DNA of 16,084 bases from an uncultured Oscillospiraceae bacterium (GTDB taxonomy: Bacteria > Bacillota > Clostridia > Oscillospirales > Oscillospiraceae). Below are positions 5,965-12,818 of this stretch, piece after piece; the stretch's first letter is position 1, and each line of letters starts with the position of its first letter. The stretch spans positions 1 through 16,084 of the forward strand of contig CAJOIG010000052.1 in the NCBI GenBank assembly GCA_905234575.1, written 5' to 3'. The translations under genes and the position numbers were made by a program. The notes beneath the pieces are model-generated. The model was not told where the DNA came from. It saw nothing but the letters and a program-made list of their open reading frames with translations, and ran no database searches.

Positions 5965-6864
5965 CTAGGGCGCGGTCTCCTCCAGGAGCTGGCGGACCGT
6001 CTCGACGAAGCGGAGCGTCGAGGGGTTCCTGGCGTTTCGGGGCCAGCCCATCGCTCGCTGGATCCGGGCCTCGGGCAGGTCCAGCGGAAAGCGGACGACG
6101 CCCGGGGGACAGAGCCCAAAGTCGATCTGCGTCGGCAGGAAGGCAAAGCCCATCCCCGACTGCACCGCGAGCAGGACCGTGGAGTTCGTGGCGTAATAGG
6201 CGACGTTTTCCGAGCGCAGTCCCAGGGCCTCCCGCAGCGTGAGGATGAGGCCGGTGAACAGCGGCCCGCCCTCGGAGCGGTATTCCACCAGGTTCGTCAA
6301 CTGATCGAGATAGGAGAAGCCCTGCGTCTCGATCTTCGCGGCGTCCCGTTCATGGGCGTAGACCGCAAAACAGTCGTCGGACAGGGGAAGGGTCTCGAGG
6401 CTGGGATAGAGCTTCAGAAGCTGCGCGAAGGAGAAGAAGATATCCGAGCTCTGCTGGTTGATGGCCTGGATCTGCTGGGAGGCGGTGCCGGAGAGGATGC
6501 CCACGTTGATCTCGGGATAATCGCCCACGAAGCGGGAGACGAACCGCGAGACCTCGTCGTCCAGGCCGAACACCGTGGACAGGCTGAGCGAGCCCGTCTG
6601 TCCGCGGCGGATGTTTTCCATGTGATGGACCGCTTTCTCCACGCCGTCCAGGATGATGACGGCGTGACGGTAGAATTCCTCGCCCGCGAAGGTGAGGGAG
6701 ACCTCGTGCTTCGTGCGGTGGAAGAGCTTTACACCGAGCTCCTCCTCAAGGCGGTTGATCTGCTTCGTCAGTGCGGGCTGGGAGATGAATTCCTGCTTGG
6801 CCACAGCGGAAAAATTGAGCATCTGGGCCAGCAGGACGAAGTTTTTGAGCTGAACTCTGTCCAT
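5965..6864 (-). CDS. LysR-family transcriptional regulator, probable regulator of the TRAP transporter
   Basis: A 299-residue LysR-type regulator of normal length. The winged helix-turn-helix is at about residues 1-60 (LKNFVLLAQMLNFSAVAKQE, then SQPALTKQINRLEEELG and LFHRTKHEVSLT). A linker helix and a periplasmic-binding-protein-like sensor domain fill about 90-295 (GSLSLSTVFGLDDEV at its start, VLLAVQSGMGFAFLP near the end). Its co-inducer cannot be told from sequence. The ATG follows AAGGAGA by six bases. The gene is divergent from dctM over a 204-base region that holds both promoters, the classic LysR arrangement, so it most likely controls the TRAP operon and itself. Its -35 box lies inside an inverted repeat (6931-6949), which fits autoregulation. 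Confidence 0.95.
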   Translation of the reverse strand: MDRVQLKNFVLLAQMLNFSAVAKQEFISQPALTKQINRLEEELGVKLFHRTKHEVSLTFAGEEFYRHAVIILDGVEKAVHHMENIRRGQTGSLSLSTVFGLDDEVSRFVSRFVGDYPEINVGILSGTASQQIQAINQQSSDIFFSFAQLLKLYPSLETLPLSDDCFAVYAHERDAAKIETQGFSYLDQLTNLVEYRSEGGPLFTGLILTLREALGLRSENVAYYATNSTVLLAVQSGMGFAFLPTQIDFGLCPPGVVRFPLDLPEARIQRAMGWPRNARNPSTLRFVETVRQLLEETAP

Positions 6865-6915
6865 AGGGTCTCCTTGCCAGGAAAATAACGGGAGCGTTGA
6901 TTGCTTGACAAAATT

Positions 6916-6944
6916 AATATATCATAGCACAACGCGATTGTAAA
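6916..6944 (-). promoter_or_regulatory. Promoter of the LysR gene
   Basis: On the minus strand, TTTACA (6944-6939), a 17-base spacer ending in TGA, and TATATT (6921-6916), which gives an extended -10. The predicted start is near 6909, about 45 bases before the ATG. Confidence 0.75.
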
Positions 6945-6949
6945 GCGTT
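6931..6949. promoter_or_regulatory. Inverted repeat AACGC-N9-GCGTT, candidate LysR-regulator site
   Basis: Perfect 5-bp arms overlapping the -35 box of the LysR gene promoter and upstream of the TRAP promoter. CGTTATT (6946-6952) also recurs inverted as AATAACG (6884-6890), and a related GGTTATTACC sits at 6959-6968. The position suits a LysR site that represses its own gene and activates the divergent operon. This is inferred from position and symmetry only. Confidence 0.4.
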
Positions 6950-6985
6950 ATTCCTTTTGGTTATTACCAGAGCTGTTTTTTGTAT

Positions 6986-7014
6986 TTGCCATTTCTTCGA
7001 CAAGGAGCTATAAT
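6986..7014 (+). promoter_or_regulatory. Sigma-A promoter of the TRAP operon
   Basis: TTGCCA (6986-6991), a 17-base spacer and a perfect TATAAT (7009-7014). The predicted start is near 7021, inside the palindrome at 7019-7036. Confidence 0.8.
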
Positions 7015-7018
7015 ATCC

Positions 7019-7036
7019 TTGTCACATGTGTGACAA
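7019..7036. promoter_or_regulatory. Perfect 18-bp palindrome (TTGTCACA-TG-TGTGACAA), candidate operator
   Basis: Two 8-bp arms with a 2-base centre, placed four bases after the -10 box and covering the predicted transcription start of the TRAP operon. This is the position of a classic repressor site. No candidate repressor other than the LysR gene is in the window, and LysR proteins usually bind upstream. Confidence 0.6.
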
Positions 7037-7068
7037 ATGCGTTTCAGCCTAATTGAGGGGGCGATGAT

Positions 7069-8379
7069 TTGACCAATCTGACCATTGCGCTGATCGGCGT
7101 CGTCATTCTGCTGGTGCTGCTCATCATGGGCATGAACATCGGTGTCTGCATGATGGCGGTGGGTTTTTTCGGAGTGTGGTTCGTGCGCGGCTTCGGCCCG
7201 GCGATGACCCTGTTCCGGAACATTCCCTTCACCCAGGCAACGACCTATTCCTTTACGGTCATACCATTATTCATCCTGATGGGTAACCTGGCGTTCCATT
7301 CCGGCATGTCGTCCGGCCTTTACAAAGCCGCGAACCGTCTTCTGGGCGGGATGCGCGGCGGCCTCGCGGCAGCCACCGTCGCGGCCTGCGCCGGCTTCTC
7401 CGCCATCTGCGGCTCCACCGCCGCCACCGCGGCGACCATGGGCGTCGTCGCGCTCCCGGAGATGCGCGAGCACGGCTATGACGACGGCCTCTCCTGCGGC
7501 TCCATCGCCGCGGGCGGTACGCTGGGCATCCTCATACCGCCGAGCACGGGCTTCATCATCTTCGGCATCGTGTCCGGCGAGTCCATCGGCGGCCTGTTCG
7601 CCGCGGGCATCGTTCCCGGCATCATCCTGGCCTGCTGCTACATCGCGGCGATCTCGATCGTCGTCCGCATCCATCCCGAGTACGCCCCCGGCAAGCTGCA
7701 CTTCACCTTCAAGGAAAAGCTGAAGGCCCTGCCCGGCGCCCTGCCGATCCTGGTGCTGTTCCTCATCGTCATCGGCGGCATCTTCGCCGGCTGGTTCTCC
7801 GCCAACGAGGCCGCGGCCATCGGCGCCGCCATCTCGCTGGTCTACCTGATCGCGGTGGGCAAGTTCTCCTGGAAGGTCCTGCTCGACTGCCTGCGCGACA
7901 CGGTGAAGACCTCCGGCATGATCTTCCTGATCCTCATCGGCGCGTACGTCTTCGGCGCGTTCCTGACGATCACCCGCCTGCCGACCATCCTTGCCGAATT
8001 TGTGAACGGTCTGGCGGTCAGCCGCTACGTCATCCTCGCGGTCATCATTGTGATCTACGCCGTCATGGGCTGCCTCATGGACTCCCTGGCGATGGTCATG
8101 CTGACCGTCCCCATCTTCTTCCCGATCATGCTGGAGCTGGGTTTCAACGGCATCTGGTACGGCGTTCTCATGATCATGGTCATGGAGATGGGCCTCATCA
8201 CCCCGCCCGTCGGCATGAACGTCTACATCGTCGCCGGCGTCGCCAAGGACGTGCCGCTCCAGAAGATCTTCAAGGGCGTCGCGCCGATGGTGCTCGGCAT
8301 GTGCGTCGCGATCTTCATCCTGTGCGCCGTCCCCGAGGTGGCGCTGTGGCTGCCGCGGCTGCTGGGCTACATTTCGTAA
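7069..8379 (+). CDS. dctM: TRAP transporter large permease (DctM)
   Basis: The large membrane subunit of a tripartite ATP-independent periplasmic transporter, which uses an ion gradient to import organic acids handed over by the DctP binding protein. The 436-residue product is almost all transmembrane helices (about 11-12). Family motifs are present: IPLFILMGNLAF, GFSAICGSTAATAATMG, AAGGTLGILIPPSTGFIIFG (a substrate and ion re-entrant loop), SANEAAAIGA, and GLITPPVGMNVYIVAG near the C-terminus. The start is TTG 7069, eight bases after GAGGGG. The ATG at 7064 is out of frame and stops after two codons. It is the first gene of the operon, whereas most TRAP operons put the binding protein first. 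Confidence 0.96.
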   Translation: MTNLTIALIGVVILLVLLIMGMNIGVCMMAVGFFGVWFVRGFGPAMTLFRNIPFTQATTYSFTVIPLFILMGNLAFHSGMSSGLYKAANRLLGGMRGGLAAATVAACAGFSAICGSTAATAATMGVVALPEMREHGYDDGLSCGSIAAGGTLGILIPPSTGFIIFGIVSGESIGGLFAAGIVPGIILACCYIAAISIVVRIHPEYAPGKLHFTFKEKLKALPGALPILVLFLIVIGGIFAGWFSANEAAAIGAAISLVYLIAVGKFSWKVLLDCLRDTVKTSGMIFLILIGAYVFGAFLTITRLPTILAEFVNGLAVSRYVILAVIIVIYAVMGCLMDSLAMVMLTVPIFFPIMLELGFNGIWYGVLMIMVMEMGLITPPVGMNVYIVAGVAKDVPLQKIFKGVAPMVLGMCVAIFILCAVPEVALWLPRLLGYIS

Positions 8380-8436
8380 CTACGGGCTCAGGGACCCTGT
8401 TTCCAAGCCTGCAAATAAAACATGGAGGATAACAAC

Positions 8437-9693
8437 ATGAAAAGAATCCTTGCCTTGACTCTTGCGCTGGTTCTTTGCCTCGCCCTGTTCGCCGGCTGCG
8501 GCGGCGGCGCTGCGAAGACCGAAGCCCCCGCTGCCGCGGAGCCCGCGGCGGCCCCTGCCGAAGCTCCTGCGGCGGAGCCCGCGGCGGAGCCCGCGGCCGA
8601 GCCCGCTGAGGAACCCGCGGCTGAGGCCCCCGCTGCCGGCGGCTTCAACGTCGATCCCGACGGCCCGACTTTCGACCTCGTGGTCGTCAACCACGACGCC
8701 TCCACCTCGATGTGCGAGGAGTATGTGGAGACCCTCTGCAACCAGATCACCGAGGCTACCAACGGCCGCGTGACCTTCACCTTCAACCCCGGCGGCTCCC
8801 TCCTGGGCGCCATGGAGACCATGGACGGCGTGAAGGACGGCATGGCCGACATCTGCTGGTCCTGCACCTCCTTTTTCGGCGGCCGCTTCCCTGTGTCTGA
8901 GTTCATCAACCTCTGCGGCACCGGCATCAATTCCGCCCGCATGGCCACCGACGTCTTCCAGAAGATGTATGAAGAGATGCCTGAGGTCCAGGCCGAGTTC
9001 AGCGACTGGTATCCCATCGCTCTGCACGCCTGCTCCTATGGCCCCATCTCCACCGTCGGCAAGAAGATCGAGACCCCCGATGACTTCAAGGGTCTGCAGA
9101 TCCGCACCGCCGGCCCCGTCGCCGCGAAGTACATCGAGGCCCTCGGCGCCACTCCCATGAGCATCCCCACCTCCGACGTGTACGAGGCTGTCAGCAAGCA
9201 CAACATCGACGGCTTCACCAACGACTGGCACAACATCGACTGCTTCAAGCTCTATGAGCCGATCGACTATTGCCTGAACCTGCCCGTCAGCTTCACCTCC
9301 TGCTTCGTGATGCTGAACAAGGACACCTATAACAGCTTCCCCGACGACATCAAGGCCGTGTTCGATCAGTTCGCTGCCGGTTATGCTGGCGATATGGCCG
9401 GTTACTGGTGGGACTCCTGCAACTACTGGGTCGCCGACAAGATGCGTGACAACGGCGTCGAAGTGTACGAGCCGACCCCCGAGCTCAAGGAGTGGGCGCA
9501 GTCCGCGGAGATCATGGATCCCATCCATGCGTGGTACATCCAGTATCTGAACGACGCCGGCCTCGACGGCCAGGCCATCTATGACAAGTGCATGGCCATC
9601 GTTGCCGAGATCGCTCCCGCGCACGAGCACGACTGGGATGCCGAGTTCAACTACAAAGACTGGGCGGAAGATCCCGCCACCTATGAGGGCTGA
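8437..9693 (+). CDS. dctP: TRAP transporter substrate-binding lipoprotein (DctP)
   Basis: An extracellular solute-binding protein that captures the substrate for DctQM. The 418-residue precursor has a lipoprotein signal (MKRILALTLALVLCLALFAG, lipobox LFAGC with Cys21). A 45-residue Ala/Pro/Glu linker (about 25-68) follows, then the DctP fold from about 78: GRVTFTFNPGGSLLG, GMADICWSC, and LQIRTAGP, where Arg223 matches the family arginine that clamps a substrate carboxylate. Many aromatic residues (WYP, GYWWDSCNYW) lie near the presumed cleft. The ATG at 8437 follows GGAGG by eight bases; the earlier in-frame ATG at 8422 overlaps that ribosome site and is rejected. Tandem stops TGA-TAA end the gene. 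The substrate is probably a carboxylate but cannot be named. Confidence 0.96.
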   Translation: MKRILALTLALVLCLALFAGCGGGAAKTEAPAAAEPAAAPAEAPAAEPAAEPAAEPAEEPAAEAPAAGGFNVDPDGPTFDLVVVNHDASTSMCEEYVETLCNQITEATNGRVTFTFNPGGSLLGAMETMDGVKDGMADICWSCTSFFGGRFPVSEFINLCGTGINSARMATDVFQKMYEEMPEVQAEFSDWYPIALHACSYGPISTVGKKIETPDDFKGLQIRTAGPVAAKYIEALGATPMSIPTSDVYEAVSKHNIDGFTNDWHNIDCFKLYEPIDYCLNLPVSFTSCFVMLNKDTYNSFPDDIKAVFDQFAAGYAGDMAGYWWDSCNYWVADKMRDNGVEVYEPTPELKEWAQSAEIMDPIHAWYIQYLNDAGLDGQAIYDKCMAIVAEIAPAHEHDWDAEFNYKDWAEDPATYEG

Positions 9694-9718
9694 TAACCCT
9701 CCCTTGAGGTAAGAATCC

Positions 9719-9741
9719 GCCGGGCGCTTTCCGCGCCCGGC
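9719..9741 (+). other. Intercistronic stem-loop between dctP and dctQ
   Basis: GCCGGGCGC (9719-9727) and GCGCCCGGC (9733-9741) form a perfect 9-bp stem with a TTTCC loop. No T-run follows (next bases CCTGGAAAAAGG), so it is unlikely to terminate. It could protect the 3' end of the dctP message and let the binding protein be made in excess over DctQ. Confidence 0.6.
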
Positions 9742-9765
9742 CCTGGAAAAAGGAAGGCGAAAACA

Positions 9766-10341
9766 ATGAAAAAAGCTGTATTGGCTTCTACGAACGCCAT
9801 CAAGAAGCTCTGCTACTACGTCTGCTTTGCCAGTATGCTTCTCATTCTGTGCATGATGCTGCTGATGTTCGTTGATGCACTGGGGAGCCTCTTTTTCAAT
9901 CATCGCATCCTCGGCACCTATGAGATCGTTCAGTGCATGCTGTGCATCGTGGTGTTCACCTCCTGGGCCTATACCCAGACTGAGCACGGTCACATCCATG
10001 TGGTCATGTTCGTGCGTATGATGCCCCAGAAGCTGCGCTTCATCTGCTTCAGCATCACGGCGCTGCTGTCCACGACGACGATGGGCTTTGCCTGCTACGC
10101 GCTGATCGGCGCGATCCAGGGAAAGATGGCATCCGGTGAGGCCACGGGCACGCTGCTGATCCCCTTCTGGCCCTTCTACATCATTGAGTTCGTTTACGCT
10201 GGCTCTGCTCTGCGACACGATCAAGTCCATCATGGCCATCTTCGACAAGAAGATCGCCGAGGACATCATGGAAAGCTGGGCTTGAGCCTCGCATCCCCGT
10301 ACATCGGTTTGTACATTCATTTGCCCTTATCCTCGCGATAA
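9766..10341 (+). CDS. dctQ: TRAP transporter small permease (DctQ), frameshifted near the 3' end
   Basis: The small four-helix subunit that pairs with DctM. Helices are visible at about 17-38, 50-68, 90-115 and from 130 (LIPFWPFYIIEFVYAG). The family motif RILGTYEIVQ (Arg-x-x-Gly-x-x-Glu region) and HGHIHVVMF are present. After about residue 145 the frame turns into a His/Arg-rich sequence (RHDQVHHGHLRQED) unlike any DctQ. The next frame, from about 10202, gives ALLCDTIKSIMAIFDKK and AEDIMESWA, then TGA at 10283-10285, a normal DctQ ending of about 172-174 residues in total. The break lies at a short GCTCT tandem repeat. As read, translation runs on to 10341 into a large hairpin. AAGGAAGG precedes the ATG. 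This is a true mutation, an assembly error or, less likely, a programmed shift. Confidence 0.88.
   Translation: MKKAVLASTNAIKKLCYYVCFASMLLILCMMLLMFVDALGSLFFNHRILGTYEIVQCMLCIVVFTSWAYTQTEHGHIHVVMFVRMMPQKLRFICFSITALLSTTTMGFACYALIGAIQGKMASGEATGTLLIPFWPFYIIEFVYAGSALRHDQVHHGHLRQEDRRGHHGKLGLSLASPYIGLYIHLPLSSR
10202..10213 (+). repeat. 5-bp tandem repeat (GCTCT x2 plus GC) at the dctQ frameshift
   Basis: GCTCT occurs twice in a row at 10202-10211, followed by GC. A third copy, adding 5 bases, would restore the dctQ frame as FVYAGSALLCDTIK. Deleting one base would also restore it. Confidence 0.55.
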
Positions 10342-10350
10342 GGGCAAATG
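10318..10350. other. Perfect 14-bp hairpin after dctQ
   Basis: CATTTGCCCTTATC (10318-10331) pairs perfectly with GATAAGGGCAAATG (10337-10350) around a 5-base loop. Neither strand has a T-run after it, so it is not a standard terminator. It marks the end of the restored dctQ (stop 10285) and precedes the kinase-like gene. It may stabilise the mRNA end or terminate weakly. Confidence 0.6.
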
Positions 10351-10389
10351 CTATATAGATCAATATGCATTGAAAGGAAGGAACCAAGT

Positions 10390-11034
10390 ATGGTCATTAC
10401 CATTGGCGGGCGCTACGGCAGCGGAGGCAAGGTCGTGGCGCAGAAGCTGTCCGAGCTCCTGGGCTATCGCCTCTGCAACGACGAGATCATCACCGAGGCG
10501 GTCAAAAACTGCGAGTTCGATATGAGCGAGGAGACCTTCCGCTACTTCGACGAGAGCCAGGGCAGCGCATCGATCGCGGAGATGGAGCGGCTGAGCGGCA
10601 TCCAGCGCGCCAACAACTATTCGGACGCGGTCAAGGCCCTGTCCTTCGACGTGGTCCCCCTGGACCGCGCCATGGCGGAGGTGCAGGAGACCGTGCTGCG
10701 CAGCCTGGCCGACGCCGGAAACTGCATCCTTCTGGGCCGCTGCGCCGACCACTTCCTGGCCGACCGGCCCGATGTGCTGAGCGTTTTCGTGCTGGACGAG
10801 GAGGAGAACTGCATCGACCGCATCCGGGAGTTCTATCCCGAACTCAGCGAGAAGGAGGCCCGGAAGCTCATCCGGAAGACGGATAAGCGCCGCGAGGATT
10901 ACTACTCCTTCTTCACCGGCAAGCGCTGGGGCGACGCGGACAATTACGCCATCACCCTCAACTGCGCTCTTCTGGGCGGCGCCGAGAAGGCCGCGGAGTA
11001 TCTGGCCGGCGCGGTCCGCGCCATCGAAAAGTAA
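10390..11034 (+). CDS. Cytidylate kinase-like family protein
   Basis: A 214-residue P-loop protein of the cytidylate-kinase-like family (Cytidylate_kin2 type). The N-terminus VITIGGRYGSGGKVVAQKLSELLGY is its nucleotide-binding loop (residues 2-26), followed by CNDEII, the equivalent of the family's YDREI element. NCILLGRCADHFL (about 118-130) is the second family motif. A basic stretch, KLIRKTDKRREDYYSFFTGKRWGDADNY (about 160-187), resembles the lid and acceptor region. The physiological substrate of this family is not established, and the true cmk is a different protein. AAGGAAGG lies eight bases before the ATG; in-frame codons upstream to 10348 lie within the hairpin flank and are not used. 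It may be read from the TRAP operon, as no clear promoter of its own is seen. Confidence 0.85.
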   Translation: MVITIGGRYGSGGKVVAQKLSELLGYRLCNDEIITEAVKNCEFDMSEETFRYFDESQGSASIAEMERLSGIQRANNYSDAVKALSFDVVPLDRAMAEVQETVLRSLADAGNCILLGRCADHFLADRPDVLSVFVLDEEENCIDRIREFYPELSEKEARKLIRKTDKRREDYYSFFTGKRWGDADNYAITLNCALLGGAEKAAEYLAGAVRAIEK

Positions 11035-11055
11035 ACAGGCGCTGAAAACGCGCGA

Positions 11056-11091
11056 AGCCCCTCTCCCATTGGATCGGGAGAGGGGCTTTCG
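11056..11091. terminator. Stem-loop terminator between convergent genes
   Basis: AGCCCCTCTCCC (11056-11067) pairs with GGGAGAGGGGCT (11076-11087), a perfect 12-bp stem with an 8-base loop. The plus strand follows with only TTC; the minus strand follows with TTCGCGCGTTTT. It lies 21 bases after the kinase-like gene and 12 bases past the stop of fakA, so it probably serves both. Confidence 0.75.
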
Positions 11092-11102
11092 CATGCCGCG
11101 GA

Positions 11103-12773
11103 TCATTCCACGGAGATTATGTAGTAGTACACGGGCTGTCCGCCGCGAATGAGGGAGGTCTCCGCCTCCTGGAAGCGGGAGCCGAGGCCGTCGCAGAAGC
11201 TCTGGGCGTCCGCGTCCGCCACGTCCTGCCCGACGTAGACGGTGATGAACTCGGGGTGGAGGGGCTCGATGGTCTCCTCCAGTCGGCCGAGCATCTCCTC
11301 GGTGTCGGTGAAGGAGCCGACGAGGGCGCTGTCCATGAGGGTGAGGTACTCCCCCGCGTGGATGGTATGGCCGTCGAATTCGGAGTCGCGGGCGGCGTAG
11401 GTCACCTGCGCGGTGTGGACGCCGGCGATGGCCTCCGTGAAGTCGGCCGTCAGCGCCTCGGGTGTGCTGTCCGGGGACAGGCGCATCATCGCGGAGATGC
11501 CCTGGGGCACGGTCTTCGTGGGGATGACGACGACCTTCTTCGTGGTGAGGGGCACGCACTGCTCCGCCGCCATGATGATGTTCTTGTTGTTGGGGAAGAC
11601 GAACACGGTCTCCGCCGGAGTGAGGTTCACAGCCCGGAGGATGTCCTCGGTGGAGGGGTTCATGGTCTGCCCGCCGGAGACGATCCGGTCCGCACCGAGC
11701 TGTCGGAAGAGATCGGCCAGGCCGTCTCCCGCGCAGATGCACACCGCGCCGAGGGGCTTCTCCGCCGGAACGGGCTCGGGAACGCCCTCGATCTCCTCTT
11801 CGGATGCCTCCGCGGCGGGAGTCTCCGCCTGGGCCTTCGCGTCGAGGGAAGTGTGCTGCTCGCGCATGTTCTCGATCTTGACGGTGAGGAGCGGGCCGTA
11901 GCCCAGGGCCTTCGTCAGCGCCTTGCCGGGGTCGTTCGTGTGGACGTGGGTCTTGATGATCTCATCGTCCTCCACCACGACGAGGGAGTCGCCGATGTTG
12001 CCGAGATAGGCCCGGAGCAGATCGACGTTCTTGCCGTTTGCCTTTCGGACGATGAACTCGGTGCAGTAGGCGTACTTGATGTCCTCCGTGGCGAAGGAGG
12101 AGAAATCCGCCTTCGGCTGGGCGCCGGCGGCGGGACCGCCCTCGCTGACGGCGACGCGGCCCTGCAGGTATCCCAGCATGGCGTCCAGGATGATGACGTA
12201 GCCGTGGCCGCCGGCGTCCACCACCCCGGCCTTGGTCAGGACGGGGTTCTGGTTGATGGTGTCGGCCAGGGCGACCCGGGCGCTCTCCAGCGCGGAGGCC
12301 AGGACCTCCTCCACGTCGGCGGTCTGCTGGGCGCAGTTCTGCGCGGCCTCGGCGGCCAGGCGGCTGACGGTGAGGATGGTGCCCTCGGCGGGCTTCATGA
12401 CGGCCTTGTATGCCGCGTCCACGCCGCTTCCCATGGCGGCGGCGAACTGGGCGGCGGAGGCGGTCTCGAGCTTCTTGAGGCCCTTGGACAGGCCGCGGAA
12501 CAGAAGCGACGTGATGACGCCGGAGTTGCCGCGGGCGCCGCGCAGAAGGCCGGAGGCGACGCGGTCGGCGGTGGCGGTCAGGGTGGGGGAGGCGCCGTTT
12601 TTGCGGAGGTCCGCCGCGGCGGAGTTCATGGTCAGGCACATATTCGTGCCGGTGTCGCCGTCGGGGACCGGGAAAACATTCAGCTCGTTGATGGTCTGCT
12701 CACTGGCAGACAGGGCGTCGTACGCACACAGGACCATGTCCCGGAACGCGGCGCCGTCGATATACTCTCTCAA
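11103..12773 (-). CDS. fakA: Fatty acid kinase catalytic subunit FakA (DAK2 domain, YloV family)
   Basis: With a FakB (DegV-type) carrier, FakA phosphorylates fatty acids to acyl phosphates for phospholipid synthesis; no fakB is in the window. The 556 residues are the normal length. An N-terminal DAK2 kinase domain (about 1-200) has NVFPVPDGDTGTNM (metal-binding Asp38 and Asp40), LRGARGNSGVI and VVDAGGHGYVII. A middle domain (about 225-315) has the conserved YCTEF cysteine (237) and THVHTNDPG histidines (276, 278), probably a metal site. An Ala/Glu/Pro linker (about 315-340) leads to a C-terminal DegV-like domain. The start is TTG 12773, eight bases after GAGGT. The ATG at 12781 abuts the ribosome site, is out of frame and stops after three codons. 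It lies 45 bases after the Asp23-like gene, as in many Firmicutes. Confidence 0.93.
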   Translation of the reverse strand: MREYIDGAAFRDMVLCAYDALSASEQTINELNVFPVPDGDTGTNMCLTMNSAAADLRKNGASPTLTATADRVASGLLRGARGNSGVITSLLFRGLSKGLKKLETASAAQFAAAMGSGVDAAYKAVMKPAEGTILTVSRLAAEAAQNCAQQTADVEEVLASALESARVALADTINQNPVLTKAGVVDAGGHGYVIILDAMLGYLQGRVAVSEGGPAAGAQPKADFSSFATEDIKYAYCTEFIVRKANGKNVDLLRAYLGNIGDSLVVVEDDEIIKTHVHTNDPGKALTKALGYGPLLTVKIENMREQHTSLDAKAQAETPAAEASEEEIEGVPEPVPAEKPLGAVCICAGDGLADLFRQLGADRIVSGGQTMNPSTEDILRAVNLTPAETVFVFPNNKNIIMAAEQCVPLTTKKVVVIPTKTVPQGISAMMRLSPDSTPEALTADFTEAIAGVHTAQVTYAARDSEFDGHTIHAGEYLTLMDSALVGSFTDTEEMLGRLEETIEPLHPEFITVYVGQDVADADAQSFCDGLGSRFQEAETSLIRGGQPVYYYIISVE

Positions 12774-12818
12774 AGTTTCATACCTCTATCCTGCATTATG
12801 ATGATGCGGGTACGTTTG

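Noticed and set aside
8385..8409. Possible hairpin between dctM and dctP (GGCT/AGCC outside CAGG/CCTG)
   Set aside because: Short arms, a 3-base loop and a one-sided bulge make it weak; not supportable as a terminator or regulatory element.
8422..8436. Earlier in-frame ATG for dctP
   Set aside because: It overlaps the GGAGG ribosome site and would put acidic residues before the lipoprotein signal peptide.
8380..10320. 646-codon minus-strand open frame opposite dctP and dctQ
   Set aside because: Shadow of well-recognised TRAP genes; the translation is low-complexity Gly/Val/Asp/His sequence typical of antisense GC-rich frames.
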